From: Chitinophaga sp.
GTDB taxonomy: Bacteria; Bacteroidota; Bacteroidia; Chitinophagales; Chitinophagaceae
Assembly (NCBI RefSeq): GCF_017745275.1
Contig: NZ_JAGHZS010000004.1
Coordinates: forward strand, 496,001 to 560,000
Direction of reading: 5' to 3'
Length of the DNA: 64,000 bases
Shown here: positions 17,848-26,626 of the stretch, one piece after another
Layout: every line of letters starts with the position of its first letter
How positions within the stretch are numbered: position 1 is the first letter of the stretch
The notes under the pieces: generated by a model
Told to the model about the DNA's origin: nothing
Database searches by the model: none
The model's input: the letters and a program-made list of their open reading frames with translations, nothing else
Made by a program: the position numbers and the translations under genes

Positions 17848-18171
17848 TTAGTCGTTGTTTACTACCTGGTTTACCTTCAGGGTAATAGGCTTATTGATTT
17901 CATACTGCACCAGCGCTTTGATCGTTACTGCATCCTTATCACTGAAGGGTTTACGGGGGAGGTAGCGGGGATCAATATCTACCTGGATTTCTGCGGTTTT
18001 GTCTTCAAACAGGTAATTGTTATCACGTAACTTTTTGGTCACATAGCCGGTCACCCGTACCGCGGTGCTGTCGTTATGCAGTTGCCTGGCATTGCGCATC
18101 ACCTCCCCTATGGTGTAGGTGCGATCCTGGACGAAAAAGGGCAGCAACAAACAGAGCAGCAAGCTTTTCAT
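17848..18171 (-). CDS. BOF-domain (YgiW/YdeI-like) exported protein
   Basis: A 107-residue protein with a short signal peptide (MKSLLLCLLLPFFVQD) followed by an OB fold: TIGEVMRNARQLHNDSTAVRVTGYV-type strands, then DNNYLFEDKTAEIQVDID, matching the NirD/YgiW/YdeI family pattern of periplasmic stress-tolerance proteins. Members are often induced by peroxide, cationic peptides or metals. Length and domain order fit. The signal peptide is short. It is convergent with the TauE/SafE gene and divergent to the symporter gene. Confidence 0.75.
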   Translation of the reverse strand: MKSLLLCLLLPFFVQDRTYTIGEVMRNARQLHNDSTAVRVTGYVTKKLRDNNYLFEDKTAEIQVDIDPRYLPRKPFSDKDAVTIKALVQYEINKPITLKVNQVVNND

Positions 18172-18234
18172 GATTAACAGGTGGTTTTGCTAAGAGCATA
18201 AACAATAATCATGTCTGATTGTTCACGAATCGGG

Positions 18235-18242
18235 TACATTTG
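18235..18242 (+). promoter_or_regulatory. Probable -7 element of the symporter gene
   Basis: TACATTTG fits the Bacteroidota -7 consensus TAnnTTTG and lies 28 bases before the ATG at 18271. A good TTTG partner about 19 bases upstream is not obvious, so confidence is moderate. Confidence 0.4.
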
Positions 18243-18270
18243 GCTAACTTGTATCATATAAATTTCATTC

Positions 18271-19482
18271 ATGGGATTTCTTAAAAATTACAGCAGTATG
18301 TTTTGGCTGCTGGGTGGTATTATCGCCGGCAGCATCGCGGGGCTGATTTTCAGGGAAAAGGTAGTGATTATTAAGCCAATCGGCGACATTTTTCTGAACC
18401 TTCTGTTTACGGTCATTATACCGCTGGTATTTTTCAGTATCTCCAATGCCATGGCACATATAGAGGCCGGGCACAAACTGGGGAGAATATTAGGCACCAT
18501 GTCATTGGTGTTCCTCAGTACTATCCTGATATCTGCATTTCTGACCATTGTAGCTGTATGGATTTTCCCGATTCATCAATCCGCGGTATTATCCAAAACC
18601 CTGCACCTGGAGCAACCGGGCAACTGGGGCGATCAATTGAGCCGCTTAGTAACGGTGAATGAATTTTATGAGCTGCTATCCCGCAAAAATATGTTGCCTT
18701 TCATTATTTTTTCAGGGCTCGTAGGGTTTGCCTCCATGCGCGTAGGCGAGGCTGGTAAAGCTTTCCGGCACTTTTTACATTCCGGTAATGAAGTCATGAA
18801 AGAAGTACTGGGAGTGATTATGAAAATCGGGCCGGTAGGATTGGGCGCTTATTTCGCTTACCAGGTGGGCACAGTAGGGCCGCAACTGTTTGGCACCTAC
18901 GCGCAATCGCTGGGCATTTATTATGGCTTCGGCATTGTGTATTTCATTTTCGGTTTTACTTTTTATGCGTTTGTAGCCGGGGGACTTCCCGGCATTAAAA
19001 TCTTCTGGAAAAATAATATCATTCCTACGCTCACCGCCGTGGGTACGGGTAGCAGCATTGCTACGATCCCCGCTAATCTCGAAGCGGTGAGCAAAATGGG
19101 AGTACCTGCCGATATAGGTAATGTGGTGGTACCGCTGGGCGCCACCCTTCATAAAGATGGCTCCAGCATTTCTTCTATTATAAAAATGGCGGTAGTATTC
19201 AGTATGTTTGGCAGAAGCTTCGACAGTGTCACCGTGATTGCCATGGCTATGGGCGTTACCGTTATTGCCAGCATTGTGGAAGGTGGTATTCCCAATGGCG
19301 GCTACATCGGCGAGCTGCTGGTGATGAGTATCTACGGCTTTCCCGTGGAAGCATTACCACCGCTGATGATCATTGGCACGCTGGTAGATCCGCTGGCTAC
19401 TATCCTGAATGCTACGGGCGATAATGTTGCGGCCATGCTTACAACACGGTTTCTGCGTGGACGGGCGCCGGCAGCTTCGTAA
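18271..19482 (+). CDS. Dicarboxylate/amino acid:cation symporter (DAACS)
   Basis: A 403-residue membrane transporter of the GltP/DctA family. The helical-hairpin signature GTGSSIATIPANLEAVSKMG near residues 255-275 and the following PLGATLHKDGSSISSI motif are diagnostic; SGLVGFASMRVGEAGK lies before them. Members import glutamate, aspartate, serine or C4-dicarboxylates with Na+ or H+. The C-terminus ends GRAPAAS, and the last 44 bases of the gene overlap the end of the convergent transsulfuration gene. Confidence 0.93.
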   Translation: MGFLKNYSSMFWLLGGIIAGSIAGLIFREKVVIIKPIGDIFLNLLFTVIIPLVFFSISNAMAHIEAGHKLGRILGTMSLVFLSTILISAFLTIVAVWIFPIHQSAVLSKTLHLEQPGNWGDQLSRLVTVNEFYELLSRKNMLPFIIFSGLVGFASMRVGEAGKAFRHFLHSGNEVMKEVLGVIMKIGPVGLGAYFAYQVGTVGPQLFGTYAQSLGIYYGFGIVYFIFGFTFYAFVAGGLPGIKIFWKNNIIPTLTAVGTGSSIATIPANLEAVSKMGVPADIGNVVVPLGATLHKDGSSISSIIKMAVVFSMFGRSFDSVTVIAMAMGVTVIASIVEGGIPNGGYIGELLVMSIYGFPVEALPPLMIIGTLVDPLATILNATGDNVAAMLTTRFLRGRAPAAS

Positions 19483-20611
19483 AGGCCTGCTCCAGGTCGG
19501 CCAGCAAGTCGGCGGTTTCTTCGAGACCTACAGAGAGACGGATCAGGCTATCGCTCACACCCGCTGCCCTTCTCTTTTCATCAGGAATCGATTTATGGGT
19601 CATCGCTGCCGGATGACATAACAAACTCTTGATGCCTCCCAGGCTCTCTGCCAGTTTGAAATACCGGGTAGATGTAACAAAAGCAGTGGCAGCTTCAATG
19701 GTATCATTTTTCAGCGTAAAAGAAATGATGCCACCAAATCCTTTGCTCTGGCGCTTCGCCAGCTCATGTCCTTTATGGGAAGGTAAACCGGGATAATATA
19801 CTTTATCTACTGCCGGATGGCTTTCCAGGTATTCGGCCAGTGCCTGAGCATTGATGCCGTGTTGTTTAATGCGCAGGTGCAGCGTTTCAATACCGCGTAT
19901 CAGCAGGAAGCTGTCGAACGGCCCTAAGATAGCACCAGTGGCATTTTGATAGAATTTAATTTCTTCTGCCAGCGGTATTGTTTTAGCAACTACTACGCCG
20001 GCAATGAGGTCACTATGGCCGCCGAGATATTTGGTAGCGCTGTGTACTACCAGGTCTGCGCCCAGCTCCAATGGCTTTTGCAGGATCGGAGAAGCAAAAG
20101 TATTATCCACGCAGAACAAACAATTATGGGCTTTGGCAATGCGGCCAATGGCAGCAATATCAGAGATCTTCAGTGTTGGATTGGTAGGCGTTTCCAGCCA
20201 TATCAGGCGGGTAGCCGGTGTAATGGCATTGAACACGGCCTGGGTATCCGATGTATCTACATAGGTTACGCGGATACCAAACTTTTCATATACTTTATGA
20301 AAGAGACGGAAAGCGCCGCCATAGATATCATCTACCGCTACAATTTCGTCGCCGGATTTCAGTAATTTGATCACCGCATCAATAGCTGCGAGGCCGCTGC
20401 CAAAAAGGGATGCAGCCGCTCCTCCTTCCAGTTGTGCAATAATTTTTTCCGCGGTTTCACGGGTAGGATTATTGGAACGCGCATAGTCGTATCCTTTATT
20501 TACGCCCGGTGCATCCTGCACGAAAGTAGAGGTTTGATAAATAGGTACTGCAATAGCGCCGGTACGGGGATCTACGGGAATTGAATGGATTAATTCAGTA
20601 ATTGTGCTCAT
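19439..20611 (-). CDS. Cys/Met metabolism PLP enzyme (cystathionine gamma-synthase-like)
   Basis: A 390-residue member of the Cys/Met PLP family. YARSNNPTRETAEK, the FGSGLAAID loop, CVDNTFASP (Asp that holds the cofactor) and HSATKYLGGHSD (PLP lysine, near residue 196) are all present. The family covers cystathionine gamma-synthase, cystathionine lyases and methionine gamma-lyase; the SAM-I riboswitch upstream favours a methionine-biosynthetic role. The tail PAPVHAETVL overlaps the symporter gene by 44 bases in convergent orientation. The exact reaction cannot be read from the sequence alone. Confidence 0.88.
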   Translation of the reverse strand: MSTITELIHSIPVDPRTGAIAVPIYQTSTFVQDAPGVNKGYDYARSNNPTRETAEKIIAQLEGGAAASLFGSGLAAIDAVIKLLKSGDEIVAVDDIYGGAFRLFHKVYEKFGIRVTYVDTSDTQAVFNAITPATRLIWLETPTNPTLKISDIAAIGRIAKAHNCLFCVDNTFASPILQKPLELGADLVVHSATKYLGGHSDLIAGVVVAKTIPLAEEIKFYQNATGAILGPFDSFLLIRGIETLHLRIKQHGINAQALAEYLESHPAVDKVYYPGLPSHKGHELAKRQSKGFGGIISFTLKNDTIEAATAFVTSTRYFKLAESLGGIKSLLCHPAAMTHKSIPDEKRRAAGVSDSLIRLSVGLEETADLLADLEQAFTKLPAPVHAETVL

Positions 20612-20688
20612 CTGTTTTTGATTTTTAGTTTGATGAAAATTGATTAAACAGGTCCGTTAAATGAGCATATCGGGGAAGGTAGGGGCAT

Positions 20689-20718
20689 AAAAAAACTCAC
20701 CTGTAGCCAGATGAGTTT
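20689..20718 (-). terminator. Riboswitch expression platform: intrinsic terminator
   Basis: Read on the minus strand, AACTCATCTG pairs with CAGGTGAGTT around a GCTA loop and is followed by seven T. It lies between the SAM-I aptamer and the start codon of the transsulfuration gene, as expected for a transcription-terminating riboswitch. Confidence 0.88.
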
Positions 20719-20761
20719 GATCATTATATTGATATAATAATGTATTGCAAAACTTGTATCT

Positions 20762-20880
20762 GACTTATCTTTCTCCCCGCCAGAGCGGGGGGATGGATGC
20801 AGCACCTTTCTCCCCGCTAACAGCGGGGGATGGTTGCTAAGGTATCGTTGGGCCATGTCCCTCCTCCTTTCTTGATAAGC
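20762..20880 (-). promoter_or_regulatory. SAM-I (S-box) riboswitch aptamer
   Basis: On the minus strand the sequence opens with GCTTATCAAGAAAGGAGGAG, continues with GGGACATGGCCC and ACCTTAGCAACC, and after the P3 hairpin shows AAGGTGCTGCATCC, followed by the P4 hairpin and GATAAGTC that closes P1 with GCTTATC. All core S-box segments are there in order. P3 (CCCCGCTGTTAGCGGGG) and P4 (CCCCGCTCTGGCGGGG) are nearly the same hairpin. The aptamer binds S-adenosylmethionine and turns off the downstream gene through the terminator at 20689-20718. Confidence 0.95.
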
Positions 20881-21006
20881 TATCTAAAGAACTGATGCAA
20901 AGATAATACAGAAAAACAAACCACCAAATTTATTTTCCTACTAAATCAGTAGACTTTTGTTTTTTTTATTTTTTTTGAAGACAAATACCTCCGTGGAGCC
21001 CTCCTA

Positions 21007-22254
21007 TCAAGGATCTAATGGGTCGAGGGGATTGGCCTGCAGGGAGCTGAGGTCTGGTAAAAATGATAAAAAGTAAAGATCCGCTTGCTGGATATCTGCC
21101 GCAGGCATATAACCCAGTTCGGTCATACACCGTTGTTTAAATACCGGGCTGTTTACATATACCAGGTGCATGGCATCGGATACACACAGCATCCGTTTAT
21201 TTACCGGGATACCGCTTCGCCACGCGAGGCGAACGGCATTGCGTACGTTGGTGGTGGTGTGCCTCGCATAAGGGTCTACCAACACGGCGTTGGCGGGTAT
21301 TTTCAACTCATTGACCAGGTATTTCTTCATCTCTACGCCTTCTGAGTAGGAAGTACCTACTGGCCGTACATGTCCGCCGGAAACGATAACAAATGGTACC
21401 AGGCCTTTCTGGAACAGCTCTGCGCCGGTACGGCAACGGCCTTTCCCGGCATCGCTGAGCATTTCCTTGCCTACGGGGCTGGCGCCGAGTATGAGCATTG
21501 CGGAATAGGTATATTTTGTCCAGTCGGTTTTCTTTATTTGCGCATATACGTCACCGTTAGTGACAGACAGGGGCTCGTAGCGGCCGGCTTCATCCCTGTG
21601 ATTGAGGGTAAGCAGATCCAACGCCAGCGCCAGGGATGGCTGAAAAAACAAATCTGAAGATTTACTTTGCTTCCCTATTTGCGCGATACTGCGTTGCACT
21701 GCGGCTTTATAGGAAGGCGCCTGTACGTAAAAACGGGCAGAGTCAATCGCCGGGTAGCGCATTCCCAGGCCTTTCGTATAGGCGTTAATGATATAGTTAA
21801 CGCCCCCTGCAGCATCCTTCCAGGCAGCGGCCAGCAGCCCGGCATCACTTTCCTGTGCATGCAGTTCAAAAAGCCCGCTGGATCTCATTTCCCGCAGCAA
21901 ACGGGCAAACGGTGCCGGATGCTGCTGCAACAAACGATTAAAGGCTTCACCAGCCTGTAGAATAACTGCGTCAGAAAATAAAAGTGCAGCGGCACTTTCT
22001 TCATTACTCACGGGATGGGTTACACGCTGTTTATAAATAGTGGCCAATGCCTTCAGGGAGCTATCATTGTTCAACAACAAAGGCAAGTCCGGTAATTTTT
22101 CCAACAGGGTGAAGAGGTAAAAGTTCCGGTCCTGCAACACGTTTGGACCGGTTATAAATTTATATTGCGGGTCCGGAGTGGCTGATTGGCTGTAAACAAA
22201 TGACGATAACAGAAGAAACAGCAAACAGGTAAAACAACTTTTCAGATACTGCAT
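21007..22254 (-). CDS. YdcF/SanA-like (DUF218) exported protein
   Basis: A 415-residue protein with a signal peptide (CLLFLLLSSFVYSQ). The C-terminal half has the DUF218 fold: YSAMLILGASPVGKEM, then KGRCRTGAELFQKGLVPFVI, SGGHVRPVGTSYSEG, and DPYARHTTTNVRNAVRLAW. The family (YdcF, SanA, ElyC) has a Rossmann-like fold and acts in envelope or peptidoglycan-related processes. The N-terminal 200 residues are helical and longer than in the enterobacterial proteins, giving a typical Bacteroidota two-part version. The catalytic role is unknown. Confidence 0.85.
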   Translation of the reverse strand: MQYLKSCFTCLLFLLLSSFVYSQSATPDPQYKFITGPNVLQDRNFYLFTLLEKLPDLPLLLNNDSSLKALATIYKQRVTHPVSNEESAAALLFSDAVILQAGEAFNRLLQQHPAPFARLLREMRSSGLFELHAQESDAGLLAAAWKDAAGGVNYIINAYTKGLGMRYPAIDSARFYVQAPSYKAAVQRSIAQIGKQSKSSDLFFQPSLALALDLLTLNHRDEAGRYEPLSVTNGDVYAQIKKTDWTKYTYSAMLILGASPVGKEMLSDAGKGRCRTGAELFQKGLVPFVIVSGGHVRPVGTSYSEGVEMKKYLVNELKIPANAVLVDPYARHTTTNVRNAVRLAWRSGIPVNKRMLCVSDAMHLVYVNSPVFKQRCMTELGYMPAADIQQADLYFLSFLPDLSSLQANPLDPLDP

Positions 22255-22543
22255 CAGGGAAAAAATTATATCACAACATACTACAAAAAATACTAAGGGG
22301 ATCTGTTCTGCTAAAGTTATCTACCATATCATGAACAGAGGTGTTAATTGCCGTGTATCCCATCTTTCAATAAATAAAAAAATATAATGTATAAATTAAC
22401 ACAATACATATTTAATTCAGAAGTGTACAAATACTTATATCATTGATTTACATTGATTATGCATTAGCTACGCACCATTAAATCATTTATTTTCGTGGGC
22501 GGCCCAACGGAACCAAAAGCCAACACCCAATTTTTATATTACA

Positions 22544-24661
22544 ATGTATAAGACCCACGAGAAAAAAACCTTTGTACGCTATACTGTGCTAACGATAATG
22601 GTTTTGGTGCTGATGACATTCTTTATGATCATCTTTTTACGAAAACGGGAATCTCAGCAGTTAGGCATTGTTGTGAAAGACCTTGTTGCCACAAAAACAG
22701 ATGCCGGTCATATAGACCAGGCCATGCAGTTGCTATACGCTGCTGACAACAACTTCCGTATCTATACACTCACCTACGACAAACATTATTTAAATATTTA
22801 TGCGGGTCAGTTGAAGTTGATCGCCTCTCATCTCGACAGCGCGGTTGATTCCAAACAGGGAGGGCGGCAAATGGAAGCCCTGCTGGCAGATAAAGCCCGG
22901 AAATCACAACTGTTCTTACAGACACGGCTATACGTAGACTCGTTGCTGCAGTTGTCGCAGGTATGGGATACAGCGGACAAACCTTTACCGGTGCAGCAGT
23001 TAAGCAATATCCAGGTAGCGCAGCCCAGGCGGCAGGCAGACACCGTGATCACCACGGAAACTGCGCAGACCAAAGGCAGGAAGAAGTTGTTTGGCCGCCT
23101 GAAAGACGCCATCAGCAACAAGGCTAATATTCAGCAAACAAATAAAGAGGTCCGGATTGTACAGCATGATGTTTCCTCTAATAATAAAGCATTTACAAAA
23201 GAACAACTGCAAAAAATACAGGACGCCTATACGAAGTTTATAAAGGAAGCTACCGAAAGCCACAATAACCTGAAGCAGAAAGAATATGCACTGGTTGTAG
23301 CCAATGAGCGGTTGTTTACTGAACTGCTGCACCAGATGGCAGCATTGAAGCAACAGATGCTGGATGAAACGGATAAACGGCGCCTGCAACTGGGACAGGA
23401 TATCGATCATTCCCTGTATAAACTGGATAAACACAATTACTGGGAAATCCCTTTAATCCTGTTAATGGCCGGTATTATTATTTACGGCCTGATTCGTTTA
23501 TATCGTTATGACCTGGCACTGTTAAGAGCCAAGCAGGATGCGGAAAAATTTGCGCAGCAGAAAAGTGATTTTGCTGCCACCATCAGCCATGAACTGCGTA
23601 CCCCGGTACAGTCGATCCTTGGCTTTACCTATTTACTGGAACAGGACAAAACACCGGAAACGGTATCGGCTATACGTCACTCCGCCGATATGCTGTTGCA
23701 GGTAGTGAATAACGTGCTGGACTACACGCGGATGGAAGCTGCGGAGCCGGTACTGCGGCAGGAGAAATTTGCGCCCCGTACCGCCATCGAGGAAGTGTGC
23801 AACTCATTGGCTGTGCAGGCGGAAATGAAATCGCTTTCCCTGATCGTGAATATTTACTTCCCTTCCACCCTGCTGGTCATGGGGGATGCTTTCCGGCTGA
23901 AGCAGGTGCTGGTAAACCTGGTGGCGAACGCCATCAAGTTTACGGAACAGGGCAGCGTTACCGTTACTGCGCATGTGCGGGAAGATAACCTGTTGCAGGT
24001 CAGCGTAAAAGATACCGGCCCCGGTATTTCCCATAAAGAATTACCTTTGGTATTCGACGCTTTCTCCCAGGGAACTAATCATTATCATAAGGGCAGTGGA
24101 TTAGGATTACATATTTCCAGGAAAATTATTGATCTTCACAATGGTAAAATCCATGTGGAGAGCCTTCCAGGGAAAGGCACTACTTTTTATTTTGAAATCA
24201 GGTACCAGTTGATAACACCCTCTCCTGCTACCAAAAAAATTATTGTCCCCGTGAGCAATACGTCCCCAGGCCCCATTATTCCAGCGGGCATAAGATTGTT
24301 AGTGGTAGAAGACAGCATCCTGAACCAGAAGCTACTGGCGCTTATGCTGGACCGCATGCAGGCATCCTACCTGATTGTTTCCTCCGCAGAAGAGGCGCTG
24401 GAAGTATACCAGCGGGAATCGTTTGATTTTGTGCTGACCGACATCGACCTACCGGGCATAGATGGCCTGATGCTGACAGCTATGATCCGGGAACTGCCCG
24501 ATAAAAAGAAGGCTGCGGTCACCATTATTGCCATTACCGGTAATGTATTGGAAGATGATATTGCGCTGTATCTCCGCTCCGGGTTAAATGATTACATCAT
24601 GAAGCCTTACCGCGAAGAGGACATCCTGGAGAAAATTACACGCCATCATCAAATGGCGTAA
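22544..24661 (+). CDS. Hybrid sensor histidine kinase/response regulator
   Basis: A 705-residue membrane kinase. Membrane helices lie at about residues 13-31 and 300-318 and enclose a mainly helical periplasmic sensor of about 270 residues. The H box is ISHELRTPVQSILG (phospho-His near 349), the N box is LVNLVANAIKFTEQG, and the G boxes are DTGPGI and GSGLGLHIS. A C-terminal receiver domain starts with LLVVEDS and carries the phospho-Asp in VLTDIDLPG near residue 632 and the conserved Lys in YIMKPYR. There is no output domain, so it must pass phosphate to another protein. The uracil-glycosylase-like gene follows after 8 bases. Confidence 0.95.
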   Translation: MYKTHEKKTFVRYTVLTIMVLVLMTFFMIIFLRKRESQQLGIVVKDLVATKTDAGHIDQAMQLLYAADNNFRIYTLTYDKHYLNIYAGQLKLIASHLDSAVDSKQGGRQMEALLADKARKSQLFLQTRLYVDSLLQLSQVWDTADKPLPVQQLSNIQVAQPRRQADTVITTETAQTKGRKKLFGRLKDAISNKANIQQTNKEVRIVQHDVSSNNKAFTKEQLQKIQDAYTKFIKEATESHNNLKQKEYALVVANERLFTELLHQMAALKQQMLDETDKRRLQLGQDIDHSLYKLDKHNYWEIPLILLMAGIIIYGLIRLYRYDLALLRAKQDAEKFAQQKSDFAATISHELRTPVQSILGFTYLLEQDKTPETVSAIRHSADMLLQVVNNVLDYTRMEAAEPVLRQEKFAPRTAIEEVCNSLAVQAEMKSLSLIVNIYFPSTLLVMGDAFRLKQVLVNLVANAIKFTEQGSVTVTAHVREDNLLQVSVKDTGPGISHKELPLVFDAFSQGTNHYHKGSGLGLHISRKIIDLHNGKIHVESLPGKGTTFYFEIRYQLITPSPATKKIIVPVSNTSPGPIIPAGIRLLVVEDSILNQKLLALMLDRMQASYLIVSSAEEALEVYQRESFDFVLTDIDLPGIDGLMLTAMIRELPDKKKAAVTIIAITGNVLEDDIALYLRSGLNDYIMKPYREEDILEKITRHHQMA

Positions 24662-24669
24662 ATTGCCGC

Positions 24670-25362
24670 ATGACTATCGCCGATCAGATTATTGCATTCA
24701 ACGGTCACCTGCATTTTCCGGGCAAACTGCCAGCGGGTATCCGTGTCATGAATCCTTTTAAAGAAGGACCTGGTATCATGGATATCATGACCCGGTTTTA
24801 TAAGAAATTTTATGACGATAAAAAGCCCCGGCAACTCATCCTGGGCATCAATCCCGGCCGGTTAGGCTCCGGATCAACCGGCGTTCCTTTTACAGATACC
24901 AAACGAATGCTGGAGAAGTGTGGCATCGAAATCAAGGGGCTAAAAACCCATGAACCTTCCTCTGTATTTGTATATGATGTGATAGATGCCTATGGTGGCG
25001 TAAAACCCTTTTATCAGCATTTTTATATCAGCAGTATTTGTCCGCTTGGATTTACCTCCCTGCAACCGGGTGGGAAAGAAGTGAATTATAATTATTACGA
25101 CAGCGCAGCGCTTACCAAAGCGGCCTACCCTTTCATTGTGAGTAGCTTAAAGGAACAGTTGGAATGGAATATTGACCGGGAAGTTTGTTACTGTATGGGT
25201 ACGGGGAAAAATGCAGCATTCCTGCAGGCGTTAAATGCGCAGGAAGGTTTCTTCAAAACGATTGTGCCATTGGAGCATCCACGGTTTGTGATGCAGTATA
25301 AAAGCAAAACCAAAGACCAGTACGTTGATAAATACCTGTCGGCTTTTGCGGAACATCAATAA
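24670..25362 (+). CDS. SMUG2-type uracil-DNA glycosylase family protein
   Basis: A 230-residue protein of the UDG superfamily branch found in Bacteroidota (SMUG2; earlier DUF4918). LILGINPGRLGSGSTGVPF is motif 1 with the catalytic region, and PLEHPRFVMQY near residue 200 is motif 2. SMUG2 enzymes remove uracil or other deaminated bases from DNA. Its length fits. It starts 8 bases behind the hybrid histidine kinase, so both are likely to be co-transcribed, an unexpected link between sensing and repair. Confidence 0.85.
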   Translation: MTIADQIIAFNGHLHFPGKLPAGIRVMNPFKEGPGIMDIMTRFYKKFYDDKKPRQLILGINPGRLGSGSTGVPFTDTKRMLEKCGIEIKGLKTHEPSSVFVYDVIDAYGGVKPFYQHFYISSICPLGFTSLQPGGKEVNYNYYDSAALTKAAYPFIVSSLKEQLEWNIDREVCYCMGTGKNAAFLQALNAQEGFFKTIVPLEHPRFVMQYKSKTKDQYVDKYLSAFAEHQ

Positions 25363-25380
25363 CCACGCTTTGTGGATTTT

Positions 25381-25596
25381 TTACGCTGTTTGCTGGCTGA
25401 TCTGATCGGCGATACTGTTGAGTAAACCCATTTCGAAACGATGACCGTTGTCTGTAGCGCCTGGTGCGCGTACATATCCGTCTTCATCTTTCTCCATCAT
25501 TATTTCCTCCCCGTTTACATCTACTAAAAAGCGTTCTGCAGAACTGGCCTTTACATAAAAGCGGCCTCCGGATGTTTTAATCATAAAAGTATTCAT
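25381..25596 (-). CDS. Small conserved-looking protein, unknown
   Basis: A 71-residue protein: MNTFMIKTSGGRFYVKASSA, then RFLVDVNGEEIMMEKDEDGY and a C-terminal helix LNSIADQISQQT. It has alternating strand-like segments with clear coding character and no signal peptide. No family was recognised. It is convergent with the SMUG2 gene 18 bases away. Confidence 0.65.
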   Translation of the reverse strand: MNTFMIKTSGGRFYVKASSAERFLVDVNGEEIMMEKDEDGYVRAPGATDNGHRFEMGLLNSIADQISQQTA

Positions 25597-25643
25597 AAGA
25601 TCTTTTTTTTAAAGATCTTTCAGCAAATCACGGACCAGCTATG

Positions 25644-25928
25644 TCAGGACAAAAAATAATAATATTGGTTCCAGATCAGTTCAAATTCCGCCTGCGTTAT
25701 CAGTTCAGGAAAGAATTGCTTATCGCCGCTGATGTCGGCTATTTCAGGCATTACAAGATCCGACAACGCCGTGCCTCCAAAATGAAAATTGCAATTGGCG
25801 ATACCGAAACTTCCGTCTTCGTAAATTTCGATCTTACGGTTTTCAAAACGCTGATTGTCAATTTCACTGTAGAGAAATATGGGTTGATCTTCAAAACGAT
25901 GCAGCCATGAAATTTTCAGGTATTCCAT
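25644..25928 (-). CDS. DUF6881-like small protein
   Basis: A 94-residue protein when read from MEYLKISWLHRF at 25928, which lies 2 bases behind the stop of the upstream gene; a longer reading would start inside that gene. WLHRFEDQPIFLYSEID followed by RKIEIYEDGSFGIAN resembles the DUF6881 pattern as I remember it. The function is unknown. It probably forms a two-gene unit with the membrane protein upstream. Confidence 0.6.
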   Translation of the reverse strand: MEYLKISWLHRFEDQPIFLYSEIDNQRFENRKIEIYEDGSFGIANCNFHFGGTALSDLVMPEIADISGDKQFFPELITQAEFELIWNQYYYFLS

Positions 25929-25930
25929 GA

Positions 25931-26236
25931 CTATACTTTTACCAGGCGGCAATCCCAGGTATCCTTGGGTTGTTCTGTAGCAGTATCCGGCGTTACCACG
26001 CCCGTTATCTGGTAAATATTTCCCTCTTCGTGTAAGCGGTCCCCTATCTGTGGAGTAAGGTCATCTTTAAACCGGATAGTGGCAATAATACCGAAGGATT
26101 TGTAACTGTGAATTTTTACAATATTCGCAGATCTTACCGGCAGCAGGTATTCGGCCTTCTTGCGATTGTGGCTCCGGTAAAGGGTAAACATCAGCCCTAA
26201 TGCAAGGGCAAACAGGCTAAGTAGCAGCAGATTCAC
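25931..26236 (-). CDS. Small membrane-anchored protein, unknown
   Basis: A 101-residue protein with one N-terminal membrane helix (LLLLSLFALALGLMFTLY), a basic cytoplasmic-side patch (RSHNRKK), and a globular beta-rich part ending CRLVKV. No family was recognised. It is the first gene of a short minus-strand unit with the DUF6881-like gene. Confidence 0.6.
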   Translation of the reverse strand: MNLLLLSLFALALGLMFTLYRSHNRKKAEYLLPVRSANIVKIHSYKSFGIIATIRFKDDLTPQIGDRLHEEGNIYQITGVVTPDTATEQPKDTWDCRLVKV

Positions 26237-26352
26237 GGCTTTAATCAGGTTTAGGTGATATAATCTTTCAATGGTTAAAAAGTACCTCCCGTTGGCATAG
26301 TGAGGTAATATACCAATATAGCGATTTTAATATATGTAAACAAATTTTTTTT

Positions 26353-26626
26353 GAGCCGAAGGCATAAAGCGGAAAGCAAAAAGCTATTTTAGCGGATGAT
26401 CTGAGCGGATTTTGTCTTTAAGCAGTATACTGATTTGCTTTTGAGGAATTAAAAAAATAGCGGAGATGGATGAGCAATATCCCCATCCATCTCCGCTATT
26501 TTCATCTGTCTATCAAAATATTAAAAATAGAAAGCGGGAAAATCAGCCCAATCCTGGTTGAAAACAAAATCCGCTCAGATCATCCGCTAAAATAGCTTTT
26601 TGCTTTCCGCTTTATGCTTTCTGCTC
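26353..26626. repeat. Palindromic heptad element, copy B (long form)
   Basis: The outer arms hold heptads (AGAAAGC, ATAAAGC, GGAAAGC, AAAAAGC) followed by TATTTTAGCGGATGATCTG and AGCGGATTTTGT, all matched on the other side. Inside lies a second, unrelated hairpin (AATAGCGGAGATGGATG with CATCCATCTCCGCTATT). The right arm overlaps the end of the minus-strand epimerase-like gene: its last codons and TAA are part of the element. The left end lies upstream of the gene at 26236. Confidence 0.9.

Noticed and set aside
20644..20856. 70-residue minus-strand protein upstream of the transsulfuration gene
   Set aside because: It lies entirely in the SAM-I riboswitch and its terminator.
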